A stretch of 64,000 bases of DNA from Zygnema cylindricum. Lineage: Eukaryota > Streptophyta > Zygnematophyceae > Zygnematales > Zygnemataceae. The stretch covers positions 1 to 64,000 of the forward strand of contig JBBHKE010000880.1 of NCBI GenBank assembly GCA_037447655.1, written 5' to 3'. This document shows, piece by piece, positions 32,124-42,900 of the stretch; the first letter of the stretch is position 1; each line of letters begins with the position of its first letter. Both the position numbers and the translations under genes were made by a program. The notes beneath the pieces are model-generated. The model had not been told where the DNA came from. It saw nothing but the letters and a program-made list of their open reading frames with translations, and did not search any database.

Positions 32124-33152
32124 TGAAACTCTGAGACCTCCATAAGTCCTCAGAGTGGACAGCTACAAAGAAGCCTCTAGGATAACTCTGACCCCTTTGT
32201 GTTTCAGCAAAAACAACTGCCACCCTAGCAGACAAAAACTCTAACCAACTGCACCCCTGTGAAGGCAAGACTCTCCTGAGTCTATAGCAAAAAGAATCTC
32301 TGAATTTTCTCCCCTGAGCAGTTAGTTATGGAGGGTCAAAGTTGACCTTTTGTACAGAAGCTCTCTGGGAGAGAGGGTCCTATCTCCTAATTTTTCTAAG
32401 TCTTATCTCTGTCACAGACTCTATCTACTGATGTACGGTTCCGTACGCAAAAGTACAGCTGCCAGTGTACTTTATGTACGAACATTGTACGACATGGCCT
32501 AAATGTCGACACATGTCATATCCGGATTCGGTGCCATAATCTCCGGAGATACCACGATCCAATGTAATTTCGCCACGTGTCATCCGATGTGGCGATGGCC
32601 ATAAACCGCTGAAATCTTCTTCCGGGATCTCGACGCTAATTCCGGCCGTCCGATTAAATTTGATTTTTAATCGTAGTCGTAATAAATACATGCGCGATAT
32701 TCGTTTCACTAAAGAAATAAATGCGCGGTATTGATTTTTTGTCCGTAACGTTATCCGTACTTATACATTACCGGATCTATGTATCCCGTAAAAAATTATA
32801 GTTAAATGAGTTACCATGTTTAAATAAATATCAAACCATACACTACGTAACATTAGTTCTAGACTTAACGGCTAAGGCTACCGGCTAACTGTTGTCTGCC
32901 GGCCGGTAAGTACCAGGATAAAATCTTGTGGCCGGCACATACCTTTTAGTAAATAAACCCCTAACTAATATAGATTTCCCGTAAATCTCTAGATAGCCTA
33001 GGTAACCATGGCTCTAGCTCCCTCTCCAATTTCTTAGTGACTGCGACAAGTTTGAGAGTTGGAGAAAGAAGTTAGAGGTAGAATGCCTCGGCTTCTTTCT
33101 ATATTTCTATTTAGACCTAGAAAATACTTAAAATGGACCATTAATTTCTACA
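32124..33152 (-). repeat. Subfamily-B LTR (second LTR of Cop-8 or a solo LTR)
   Basis: 1,029 bp, TGAAACTCTGAGACC to ATTAATTTCTACA on the plus strand. The left neighbour is RNase H sequence and the right neighbour is Cop-9 gag. There is no primer-binding site next to it and no 5-bp duplication. Confidence 0.8.
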
Positions 33153-33281
33153 TGGGTGAGGCGTCCACCCAGTCTTCGTATCCCTCCAGGGTTTGGAGGA
33201 AGCAGATTCACTAGAGATGCAGATCCATCTCCAACGGAGGAGACAATGGAAGGAAAGCTGGTGGACAAAAGAAAGGAGAAA
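33153..33281 (+). pseudogene. Cop-9 gag fragment (left of Cop-10)
   Basis: 129 bp of gag linker, homologous to Cop-3 gag around 2,220-2,350 (GFRGRRFTRDA-type stretch, then acidic/basic repeats). It is interrupted at 33,281 by Cop-10 and resumes at 39,657. The gag start, primer site and 5' LTR of Cop-9 are lost. Confidence 0.75.
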
Positions 33282-34254
33282 TGTTGAAAAGAGAGGTATT
33301 TTGTAGTCTTTCTTGTGGACTTACTGCAGCCCTCATACTTGTCCTAGTCACTGAGGACTTGCAGACAGCCATGGCTGCCTGTTGCAGCTAAAGGAGACAG
33401 GCAGATCATTGAGTACAACTTTTTATGCAAAATATAACTGCCCCTTGTGGGACTTGATCCAGTGACCTTAGGATGATCACGGTACAGACTAGCCGCGCGC
33501 CTTATCCGGTAAGTCTTGAAGAAATCGATACATGCATATGGCGCGATATTTATTTAAAGCTATACCGCGCTCGACATTTCATTTAACTAATTACGGGACG
33601 ATTTATGCATGGAAACATACCGGTCCGCACGAAATCGTGATCGCACGAAATATATACGAATTAACATTTAATTTTCGAGGACGAAATCAAATGTCTATAT
33701 CTGATCGAACAGCTCACAGTGGAGCCGGAATACCGGAATAGCCGTTTGGCGGTTTGCGGACCAGATGTCGGTGGATGACACGTGGCAACATCTGGTTGGG
33801 CAGCGGATATCACGGGAGCAGCAACTACGGCTCGAGAACTGACACGCGTCAACGGAACGGCCATGCCGTACTATGGTCGTACAAGAAGTACAGCGGTACC
33901 TGTACCTTCTTGTACTTCACATTCTTATGATTGGTCGAAGTACCTTAGTAGAAGGCTTAGAGAGGTAGCTTAGGACTTAGAATATTTTTTGGTTTTCCAG
34001 CCTCTCTCCCAGAGTGCACTTGTATTAATGGTCCAACTTTGGTCAGCCATAACTTAATGCGCAGGTGAGCAATTTCAGTGATTCTTTTTGCAGTGGACTC
34101 AAGGGAGTCCAGGCTACAGAAGGGTGTAGTCGGTCAGAGTTTTTGCGTCCCAGGGTGGGACTTATTCACTGTCAAAGTCAAAAGTGCATATACTATCTTA
34201 GAGGCTTCACATAAGCTGGACATTTTGTGTACCAATGGAGGTCACAGAATTACA
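33282..34254 (+). repeat. Cop-10 5' LTR
   Basis: 973 bp, TGTTGAAAAGAGAGG to AGAATTACA. Six GTAC motifs fall within 33,868-33,914 and form an inverted repeat (GTACAAGAAGTAC against GTACCTTCTTGTAC). An antisense tRNA-like segment lies at about 33,455-33,515 (B-box-like GGATCAAGTCC on the minus strand). Confidence 0.95.
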
Positions 34255-34269
34255 AGTTATGGGCCCACC
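34255..34269 (+). other. Cop-10 primer-binding site with gag ATG
   Basis: AGTTATGGGCCCACC abuts the LTR. It matches the complement of the iMet anticodon arm except for its first base. The gag ATG is at 34,259-34,261. Confidence 0.85.
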
Positions 34270-35400
34270 CTCTAGGGTGCCCATTTTCAATGGAATAGGG
34301 TTCATTTATTGGGAAACTATGATGAGGGGTGCATTGTTTGAAAAAAGGCTTTGGGGCATTGTGAGTGGTTGTGTGTGTCGGCCATCTGCAAAATTGGGAG
34401 TTCCACCAGGGTTTGGAGGATCTCGGTTCACAGGAGGATATGCGAGGGCAGAGGTGGTAGAGGATGATGGAGAAAGCATTGTGTCGGATATAAGGAAGGA
34501 GAAGGGGAAAGAGAAACTCACACCGATGCCTACTAGATCGGTTCCGATAGTAGATGATCACAAAACCGAGGCTAATGATAGTGAAATCTGGGATTTCAAC
34601 AATACCGTGGCGACTCATTTTATTCTCGGGCGTCTCACCCAGGGAGTGGCTACACCTCATCTTCATGTTCATAAGGCAAACGAGTTGTGGGAGGCTCTTG
34701 TCAACATTTACTAGAGTGGTACGATATAGCAGCAGAAGCAGGCAGATCAAAATGTATAAGCATATATATACAAAAGGGGAAAGATGTTAAATTTTTGTAA
34801 TGACATGGCTGGGTTATTTATCGAGTTAGAGAGTGCACGAAAAAGGGAGACCGAGAAAGAGAAGGTGAATACTTTGTTGATGAAACTCCCAGATGATTAT
34901 GAAAACATTGTTAACAGGGTTCAGGACATGCCAGATCCATCGATGGATCTGGAACACTGTTGTGGGAATGATTTTGGTTCGGTAAAGCACAATTGAGATT
35001 CGGAGAGGGGGAAAGAGTGTTCAGGCATTTGCAGCTGGTACTAACTGGGGGGATAAGGATTCCAAGAAACCTTATGGGAACTTTGGTGGAGGAGGAAGAC
35101 GAAACCATGACGAATCTGGACCAAGGGATCCGAATGGGCTTTGCCATTTTTGTAAGAAGCCAGGACACTACATGGTGGAGTGCACTAAGTTGACGGAGTT
35201 AAGATTGAAGGAGGAATCGATTGGAAAACCGGCCGGAAGGGAAAAGAAGGCATTTGTTGCAACACAAGTCGTGGGAGAGGATACCGATGATGACGATGGA
35301 GAACTTCTCCTCGACGAGGAGTTGGAGGTGAAAGGTGAGCCAGAGATTCCAATGAGGCAAAAGTGTGCTTTCAGTGGAGTGAAAGAAGCTCTTGAAGTAG
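34259..35400 (+). pseudogene. Cop-10 gag
   Basis: Open from the primer-site ATG for about 150 codons (MGPPSRVPIFNGIGFIYWET... ATPHLHVHKANELWEAL). TAG follows at about 34,712, and then QKQADQNV and GKMLNFCNDMAGLFIELESA. The LLMKLPDDYENIVNRVQDM segment precedes a frameshift near 34,940. The zinc knuckle CHFCKKPGHYMVEC at 35,142-35,183 has all four ligands. An acidic linker (EDTDDDDGELLLDEELE) leads to protease. It encodes the capsid and nucleocapsid of the particle. Confidence 0.9.
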
Positions 35401-36582
35401 GATGGATCATTGATTCAGGAGCCACTATGCATACGTGTAGAGAAAAACCATTGTTTACCAAAATGAGAAAGATCCCTATTGTAGAGATAGAGTATGGGGA
35501 TGGGAGGATAGTGACCACTAATTCAGTGGGATCTGTAGATTTGAGGGTCTTGTTGATGGAAAGACATCTATAGTCACTTTCTCTAATGTTCTTTTTATTC
35601 CAGAGCTGAACAAAAATCTTATCTCTACGTCGGTCTTAGATGATAGGGGCTTTGAGACTAGTACTAAGAAAGGAGTCTTCGTTGCTAGCTATGAGAATGA
35701 AGTGTACTTCACAGCTGAAAAGGGTAGCCAAGGAATGTTTAGGTTGAATTTGAGAAATGGAAAGACAAGAGTTTACTATGCTGGTGTAAGTGATTTGATG
35801 ATGTGGCATAAAAGATTGGGACATGTGCATCTAGATAGATTAAAAGAAATGAAGAAAATGGGTGTAGTTGAGGGCATACATTTTGGAGATGATGAGACTT
35901 TGGATGATTGTAGTGGGTGTGCTCAAGGAAAAGCTCACAGATTGCCTTTTCCAAAAGCCGCAACATATAAGGGTGAAAAGGTTTTAGATTTGGTTCACAC
36001 TGACATATGGGGACCGGCCAAAGTGCCATCAGTTGGAGGGAAAAGATTTATGCTTACTATCAATGATGATTGGTCTAGATACTCTAGAGTATATTTCTTG
36101 AAAAACAGATCTGAGGCTTCGGCTTACTTTAAAGAATATAAATCATGGAGTGAAACGCTTTATGATACACCTATAAAGAGAGTGAGAAGTGATAATGGGG
36201 GGGAATTCACTTCTAATGAATTTGAGGATTACTTGAAAGAGGAATGGGTTCAACACCAAAAGACTGTCCCAAAGAACCCAAAAGAAAATGGTGTAGCCGA
36301 GAGACTAAATCGGACATAAGAAAATGGTGTAGCCGAGAGACTAAATCAGACATTAAGTGATAGTGCCCGTAGCATGTTGACAGATAAAAAGATAAGGAAA
36401 AGCTTTTGGGCAGAAGCCATGAATTATACTAACTATCTCAAAAATAGAGTCCTTACCTCAGATGTAAAAGGTCAAACACCCTATGAAAGATGGACCGCGA
36501 GAAAACCTAACATATCACACTTAAAGGTGTTTGGAAGTCAAGTGTTTAGTTTAAACACAGAAAAAATCTGATTAGAAGTTAG
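35401..36582 (+). pseudogene. Cop-10 protease-integrase
   Basis: The protease active site is DSGATMHTC at 35,412. A frame break near 35,555 separates EYGDGRIVTTNSVGS from the FSNVLFIPELNKNLIS segment. Integrase zinc finger: WHKRLGHVHLDRLK, CSGCAQGKAHRLPFP. Core: HTDIWGPAKVPS, RSDNGGEFTSNEF and NPKENGVAERLNRT. A 36-bp tandem duplication (36,283-36,318 and 36,319-36,354) just after the catalytic glutamate motif places a TAA at the junction. The C-terminal motif HLKVFGSQVFSLNTE ends near 36,565. Confidence 0.9.
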
Positions 36583-38684
36583 ATGCTAGAAGGAAAGTCG
36601 GGATACTTACTTGGGTATGATGAGAACGTAAAAGGGTATAGAGTTTATGATCTCGGAAGAGAAGATATAATTCTAGTGAAACACTTGGTAGTTATGGATG
36701 AAGGAAAATCCATAGATCCCTTTAAGTATTCTAAACCGGTCAGAATTAGAATTGAATCCGAAAGTGAGTTAGATTCAGATTCTACTAACCGAACTCCGGT
36801 TCAGCCTGACTTTGCAGAGAGAGAAGAAAAACTGACCAAGAGTGATCCTCTCTTGGAGTCACAACATCCTGTTCAAACCGAGGAAGAAAACGAAGAAAGA
36901 CTGGAAATGGACGATGAACGTCCGGAGATGGACTCCACGGATAGGGGAGAAGGCGAAGTTGTTCGGAGAAACCCAAGATTACCCTCCATTCCAGCATCGG
37001 AGTTTGAAGGAGGAAGGAGAAGCAGCAAGAGACTTCAAGAGAGACAAGTGAACAACAAGGTAACTAAGCTGTCACATTTGAGTGAACCTCAGACTTACTC
37101 GGATGCGGTTAATAGTCCGGAAAGTAGTAGATGGGTGACAGCTATTAATGATGAGATGGCTTCCATTATGGAAGCAAACACTTGGGAGTTGGTGGATTGT
37201 CCTCCGGATAGAAAGCCAATAGGATGCAAGTGGGTATTTAAGTTAAAGCTCAATCCAGATAACACTATCGAGCGATACAAGGCCAGATTAGTGGCAAAGG
37301 GGTTCACACAGAAGGAGGGAATCGATTATGAGGAGACCTTTGCTCCGGTTGTTAGATTCCCCTCCGTCCGGATTTTACTTAGTCTCGCGGCAGCGGAAGA
37401 CATGGAAGTGCACCAGATGGACATCAAAACTGCTTTCTTACACGGAGAATTGGAAGAAGAGATTTTCATGAGACAACCGGAAGGATTTGTGGAGAAAGGA
37501 GAAGAAAGCAAGGTGTGTAGATTGATAAAATCCCTTAATGGACTAAAGCAAGCTCCTTGCCAATGGAACAAAAAGCTGGACGAGTTCTTGACGAATTTGG
37601 GATAAATCCGGATTAATTCGGATCATTCGATCTACTTATTTGAGGATGAGGAAGGTATAATTTTCATTGCCATATATGTTGATGATCTGCTTGTGTTAAG
37701 TAAATCAATGGTGAAAATTAATAGATTGAAAAAGGATCTAAAAAAGTAGATTTGAAATGAAAGATTTGGGGGAGGCAAAGTACATATTGGGAATTCAAAT
37801 GGAGAGGGATAGAGAAAAGAAGATAATTAGACTAACTCAAAAAGAAGCAATTGGGAATATGCTTGAAAAATTTCAAATGGAAAAAGCAAATAGCTCTAGA
37901 ACTCCAATAGACTTAAAGAAGGGAAATAAGGGGAGCTCAGAAGAGGGAGTCTTGATTTTGGATGATGAGCTAGGACCCGAAAAAAGCAAGTTCATGCAAA
38001 CTATTCCGTACAGACAGGTTGTCGGTAGTTTGATCTACTTTATGAACTGTACTCGTCCTGATATAGCTGCAGCTGTGGGAGTATTAAGAAGGAGTCTGAA
38101 TGATCCTAGGAAAAAAGATTGGGAAGCGGCCAAAAGGGTCATGCGGTATTTGGTAGGAGCTAGTGATTTGTGGTTGCATCTGGGAGGGGATAATACTGAC
38201 ATCACAACTTGGAGTGATGCCAGTTTTGGGGATGCTCCGATGAGGAGGTGTACTTCTGGGTATGTGTTGTATGTTGGGAATGAAGCTTGCTGTTGGAGCA
38301 GTAAGCAACAAAAGGTCATTGCTCAGTCCACCATGGAGGCTAACTATATGGCCTCTTGTTCAGTTGTGAAAGAGTTAATGTGGGTGAAATCTTTGTTTCA
38401 AGAATTGGGATACATAAAGAATGGAGTACAAATGATATTTTGTGAAAATCAAGCTGCGATTGCAATTGCAGCGAACCATAAACATCATTTTAAAGCAAAA
38501 CACATGGATATTTGTTTGAGCTTTGTTAGGGAGAAAGTTGAGAATAAAATCATTAGTTTGGAATATAAACCAGATGGTGAGATGGTAGCAGATATGATGA
38601 CTAAACCGGTCCCTTCTCCTAAATTAATATTTTGAAGGAAGAAGTGTGGACTCAAGCAAAAGATAGACTAGAAAATAAGGGGAG
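36583..38684 (+). pseudogene. Cop-10 reverse transcriptase-RNase H
   Basis: A 340-codon open frame (36,583-37,605) covers the integrase-RT linker and RT fingers/palm (CKWVFKLKLNPDNT, YEETFAPVVRF, HQMDIKTAFLHGELEEEI). The usual LYGLKQAP is LNGLKQAP here. TAA follows at 37,603. The YVDD box lies at 37,675-37,686, then a frameshift at about 37,749. A second frame (37,757-38,635) holds RT thumb and RNase H (TTWSDASFGDAP, CCWSSKQQKVIAQSTMEA, ADMMTKPVPSPKLIF), ending TGA at 38,633. The polypurine tract is at 38,666-38,684. Confidence 0.92.
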
Positions 38685-39656
38685 TGTTGAAAAGAGAGGT
38701 ATTTTTTTAGTCTTTCTTGTGGACTTACTGCAGCCCTCATACTTGTCCTAGTCACTGAGGACTTGCAGACAGCCATGGCTGCCTGTTGCAGCTAAAGGAG
38801 ACAAGCAGAACATTCACTACAATTTTTTATGCAAAATATAACTGCCCCTTGTGGGACTTGATCCAGTGACCTCAAGATGATCACCGTACAGACCAGCCGC
38901 GCGCCTTATCCGGTAAGTCTTGAAGAAATCGATACATGCATATGGCGCGATATTTATTTAAAGCTATACCGCGCTGGACATTTTATTTAACTAATTACGG
39001 GACGATTTATGCATGGAAATATACCGGTCCGCACGAAATCATGACTGCACGAAATATACAAATTAATATTTAATTTTCGATGGATGAAATCAAATGTCTA
39101 GATCTGATCGAACGGCTCACATTGGAGCCGGAATGCCGGAATAGCCGTTTGGCGGATTGCGGACCAAATGTCGGTGGATGACACGTGGCAACATCTGGTT
39201 GGGCAGCGGATATCTCGGGAGGAGCAACTACGGCTCCGGAACTGATACGCGTCAGCAGAACGGCCATGCCGTACTATGGTCGTACAAGAAGTACAGCGGT
39301 ACCTGTACCTTCTTGTACTTTACTGTCTTATGATTGGTTGAAGAACCTTAGTAGTAGGCTTAGAGAGATAGCTTAGGACTTAGAATATTTTTTGGTTTTC
39401 CAGCCTCTCTTCGAGAGTGCACTTGTATTTATGGACCAACTTTGGTCAGCCATAACTTAATGCTCAGGTGAGCAATTTCAGTGATTCTCTTTGCAGCGGA
39501 CTCAAGGGAGTCCATGCTACACAGGGGTGTAGTCGGTCAGATTTTTTGCATCCCACGGTGGGACTTATTCACTGTCAAAGTCAAAAGTGCATATACTATC
39601 TTAGAGGCTTCACATAAGCTGGACATTCTGTGTACCAATGGAGGTCATAGATTACA
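38685..39656 (+). repeat. Cop-10 3' LTR
   Basis: 972 bp, from TGTTGAAAAGAGAGG to GATTACA. It differs from the 5' LTR by scattered substitutions and small indels spread evenly, consistent with ageing rather than recombination. The GTAC cluster is kept (39,270-39,318). Confidence 0.95.
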
Positions 39657-40062
39657 AGAAAAAGATAATCACACCGATAGCAACCGGTTTGGCATTAATG
39701 TCACCTATTTCGAGGAATAAGGAGAATGCTACCGATACGTGGGACTACAACAATATGGCGGCAAAGCACTTCATCCTCCGCCATGTGACTCAAGGGCTTG
39801 CATCTCCTCATTTGCAGGTAGAGAGGGTATCTGATCTTTGGGTGGCTCTCATAGAGATGTACTGAAGTGGTATGATTCAGCAACAACAGTTGGCTGATCA
39901 GAAAGTCAAGGAGTATGTATAGAAGGGGGGGAGATGTTGGATTTTTGTAATGAGCTCGCAACACTTTTCATGGAGGTAGAGAGTGCTGGAAAGGTTGAAA
40001 CTGAAAAGATGAAGGTTAAATTCTCGCTCATGAAGTTACCAGATGATTTCGAGAACATAGTC
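39657..40062 (+). pseudogene. Cop-9 gag, second part
   Basis: Gag resumes directly after the Cop-10 target duplication. It includes WDYNNMAAKHFILRH, LASPHLQVERVSDLWVALIEMY, a TGA, QLADQKVKEY, and the LMKLPDDFENIV segment, which is cut after GTC at 40,062 by the 1.2-kb insertion. An AGGGGGGGAG stretch near 39,925 shows a likely single-base slip. Confidence 0.85.
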
Positions 40063-41272
40063 TGTTTTTTTTGAAGATTTAGTTTTGTGCGTACGCGACA
40101 TTTCATGCGTACGTGAGGTTTCGTGCGTACTCGACGCGATTTGTAATGCGTGAGTACTAACTGAATTTAATGTGGAAGCTGGAATGGATTTGCGGATTGG
40201 GGGAGTAATGGTAGGAATTGTTTTTAAGCGTACGGAATCAAATTTGAGTGACGTGAATCAAATTACGGAGAGTACAATTTGCGTAATGTGAAATGGACGA
40301 CGGATCGCGAAGCGATCCAATGTAATCGATTTTGAAATGTTTTTGTAAAAGTCTGTCGCCCGTACGAAACATAATGTGAGAGGCGCACTTATGAAAAAGA
40401 CGCGGTTTCGGTACGGAAAAGATTTGGAAAGTACGATTTCATTTCGGCAAGTGGTTCGCGCTATTTTTGGATGTACTATCAAGTGGGTCGTACGTATGTG
40501 ATGACGGGTTACTACGTGGACTTATCGACAAGTGACTAAGCAAGTTGTCACTTATGACGCGGATTTGTGGATGCGTCGGTGTAAATATTTGGAGTAACAT
40601 TGTTTTGTCTTTTACATCATTATAAATTAGTGTTGATTATGATGTTTATTTTTAAGTGATCAATTAGGGTTTTGATAGTGTAATTTGTGTGTGTACGATG
40701 TCGTATTTGCAGACAAGTGTACGCTTACGATTGCTTGACTCTCAGGTGTACGCTTACGATTAGTTTGATTTAGTGACAGTTATGTAATTTACTTTGGTAA
40801 TTTTGACACTTAGTGATTCATTGACAGCTCACAAGTGTATATATAGGAATGAGCTTTGTTAGGAATTAATCATCAATGCTAGTTAGTAAAGTGGGGACCA
40901 AAGATGTAGTGTTTTAGGGTTGTCGATTAGGTCATGCACTGTGAATGATATAATGATTATTTGATTATACTTTTGTTTATGTGTGATGCATTTGTGTGTT
41001 ATTATTTATTTATGTTGTTTTATATATGTTTGATATGCATTGTTTATGCATTTGTACTAGGGTTTGTTTATGTCGATTATTCCATCAAACCTTAGATGTT
41101 GTCATAGGGTTTATTTATGTTGATTATTCCATGAAACCCTAAATGTTGTTTGTTGCGTCTGTGTACGCATATGGAGGATGCATTTCAAATGATTGTTCAT
41201 TAGCCTAACTTTGCTTAGCTTCTTGCATGATAGTTTGGGTGGCTTCTGCGGTCTATTTTAGACCAAAGAACA
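40063..41272. mobile_element. Unclassified 1.2-kb insertion in Cop-9 gag
   Basis: About 1,210 bp bounded by the direct repeat ACATAGTC (40,055-40,062 and 41,273-41,280; nine bases if AACATAGTC is counted). Removing it restores the gag reading ENIVNRV, a stop, then DLPHSRWIW. The insert starts TG and ends CA, has no large ORF, and contains GCGTAC-rich DNA near its left end. Two ~45-bp repeats with AGGGTTT...AAACCCT arms lie at 41,055-41,150. An 8-9-bp duplication is too long for a typical LTR element, so a hAT/MULE-like non-autonomous element is an alternative to a solo LTR. Confidence 0.7.
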
Positions 41273-42900
41273 ACATAGTCAACCGTGTGTAGGACTTGCC
41301 ACACTCAAGGTGGATATGGAATTCAGTGGTAGGGATGATTCTCTTTCGGGAGAACACGATTAAGATCCGAGGGGGAGGAAAGAGTGGGCAAGCCTTGGCA
41401 GTTGGGACCGATTGGAGGAACAACGATTTTAGGAAACCATTCAGAAATTATGGAGGGGGGGAGCAAAAAAATCAGACCGAGGAGTTTGGACCAAGGGCTC
41501 CCAAGGGTTTATGTCATTTTTGTAAGAAACTAGGGCACTATTTGGCGGTGTGCACTAAGTTAACCAAACTTCAGTTAAAGGAGGGGCAGATCCATAGACC
41601 TCCAAAAGGAAAGAAAAAGGCTCTTGTGACTCAGGTACACAAGGAGGAATCCGAGGACGATGACGGTGAGCTCCTACTGGATGAGGAGTTGGAGGCAAAG
41701 ATCGAGGTTGAAATTCCTCAAAAGCAGAAGTGTGCTTATAGAGGTTTAAAAGGTGAAGGAGGTTAGGTTGTGGATTCTAGTGCCTCCATGCACATGTGTA
41801 AGGATAAACACATGTTCACTAAGATGAGAAAGATTCCCACCGTAGAGATAGAGTATGGGGATGGGAGGGAAGTCACTACTACTATGGTAAGATTGGTAGA
41901 TCTGAAAGTCTTAGTGGAGTGAAAGACATCAATAGTAACATTCTCTAATGTGTTGTTTATTCAAGAGTTAAACAAAAACCTCATCTCAACGTCTGTGTTA
42001 GATGATAAGGGTTTTGAAACTAGCATTAGGAAGGAAACCTTTACTGCCACCTTAGAGGAGGAAGTTTATTTCACTGCTGAAAAAGCTAGACAAGGGATGT
42101 TTAGGCTGATTTTAAGCAATGAAAAGAAGAAAATTTACTATTCTGGGGATCATGATATTATATTGTGGCATAAGAGGCTTGGACATGTCCATTTAGATAA
42201 GTTGAAATAAGTGAAAAAGATGGGAATAGTGGAAGGAATTCAGTTCAGAGAAAGTGAAAACGTAAGTGATTGTAGTGATTGTGCTCAAGGTAAAGCACAC
42301 TGGTTACCCTTCCCAAAGGAAGCCACTTAAAAAGGGGAAAAAGTGTTAGACTTGGTACACACTGATATTTTGGGACCGGCCAAAGTGCCCTCACCCGGTG
42401 GTAAAAGGTCTATGATGACAATCACTGACGCTTGGTCTCGATATTCTAGAGTGTATTTTTTGAAGAATAAATCAAAGGCCCCACAGGTTTTTAAGGAATA
42501 TAAGGCATGTAGTGAGAAAATCCATGAAACCCTTATTAAGAGAGTAAGGAGTGATAATGGGGGAGAATAAACCTCCAATCAGTTTGAGGATTTTATGAGA
42601 GAGGATGGAGTGCAACACCAAAAGACAATTCCTGAAAATCCTAAACTGAATGGTGTACCCGAGAGGTTAAATAGAACTCTAAGTGATAGTGCCAAGAGTA
42701 TGCACTCATATAAGAAAATAGAAAGGAGATTTTTGGCCGGGCTATAAACTGTGCAAATTATCTCAAAAATATAGTTCTTACCTCGGCAGTAAAAGGCCAA
42801 ACTCCTTATGAGAGATGGACCGGCCGAAAACCAGATGTTTCACACTTAAAGGTTTTCGGTAGTCAAGTGTTCAGCCCAGACACATATCGGTCATATTAGA
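41273..42900 (+). pseudogene. Cop-9 gag end, protease and integrase
   Basis: Resumes at the WIWNSVVGMILFRENT block. The zinc knuckle CHFCKKLGHYLAVC (41,512-41,553) is intact. The protease active site reads DSSASMHMC, so the catalytic-loop Gly is Ser, and a stop lies just before it. Integrase: WHKRLGHVHLDKLK, CSDCAQGKAHWL, HTDILGPAKVPS, RSDNGGE followed by TAA, and NPKLNGVPERLNRT, in which the catalytic glutamate is preserved. HLKVFGSQVFSPD closes the domain. Many substitutions make this copy older than Cop-10, in line with the nesting order. Confidence 0.88.

Larger units (their letters stand above)
30705..33152 (-). mobile_element. Cop-8: LTR-internal-LTR copia remnant
   Basis: Two subfamily-B LTRs in minus orientation (30,705-31,759 and 32,124-33,152) enclose only 364 bp of internal sequence, the last part of RNase H. 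No target duplication is seen: GGCTT lies on the left and TGGGT on the right. The second LTR abuts RNase H sequence at its exact end, which suggests that LTR inserted into, or recombined with, the element. Confidence 0.75.
33282..39656 (+). mobile_element. Cop-10: full-length Ty1/copia element with target duplication
   Basis: 6,375 bp with matching subfamily-D LTRs (33,282-34,254 and 38,685-39,656, roughly 95% alike by eye where compared). It is flanked on both sides by AGAAA (33,277-33,281 and 39,657-39,661). Removing the element and one AGAAA rejoins the gag of Cop-9 in register with Cop-3 gag. It has the primer site, gag, protease, integrase, RT, RNase H and polypurine tract in copia order. 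It is the best preserved complete insertion here but carries several stops and frameshifts, so it is probably not autonomous. Confidence 0.95.

Noticed and set aside
34711-34735. Programmed stop-codon readthrough in gag at the Y-stop-SG position shared by Cop-9 and Cop-10
   Set aside because: The stops are of different type (TGA and TAG). Cop-4 and Cop-6 have sense codons there, and other stops follow nearby, so these look like independent decay.
40061-40180. CRISPR-like or satellite array (TGCGTACG repeats)
   Set aside because: Only three or four imperfect, unevenly spaced occurrences of GCGTAC, in a eukaryotic insertion. There are no regular spacers.
41055-41150. Telomere-type repeats (TTTAGGG) in the 1.2-kb insertion
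   Set aside because: Single AGGGTTT and AAACCCT words occur as arms of a short repeat, not as a tandem telomeric array.
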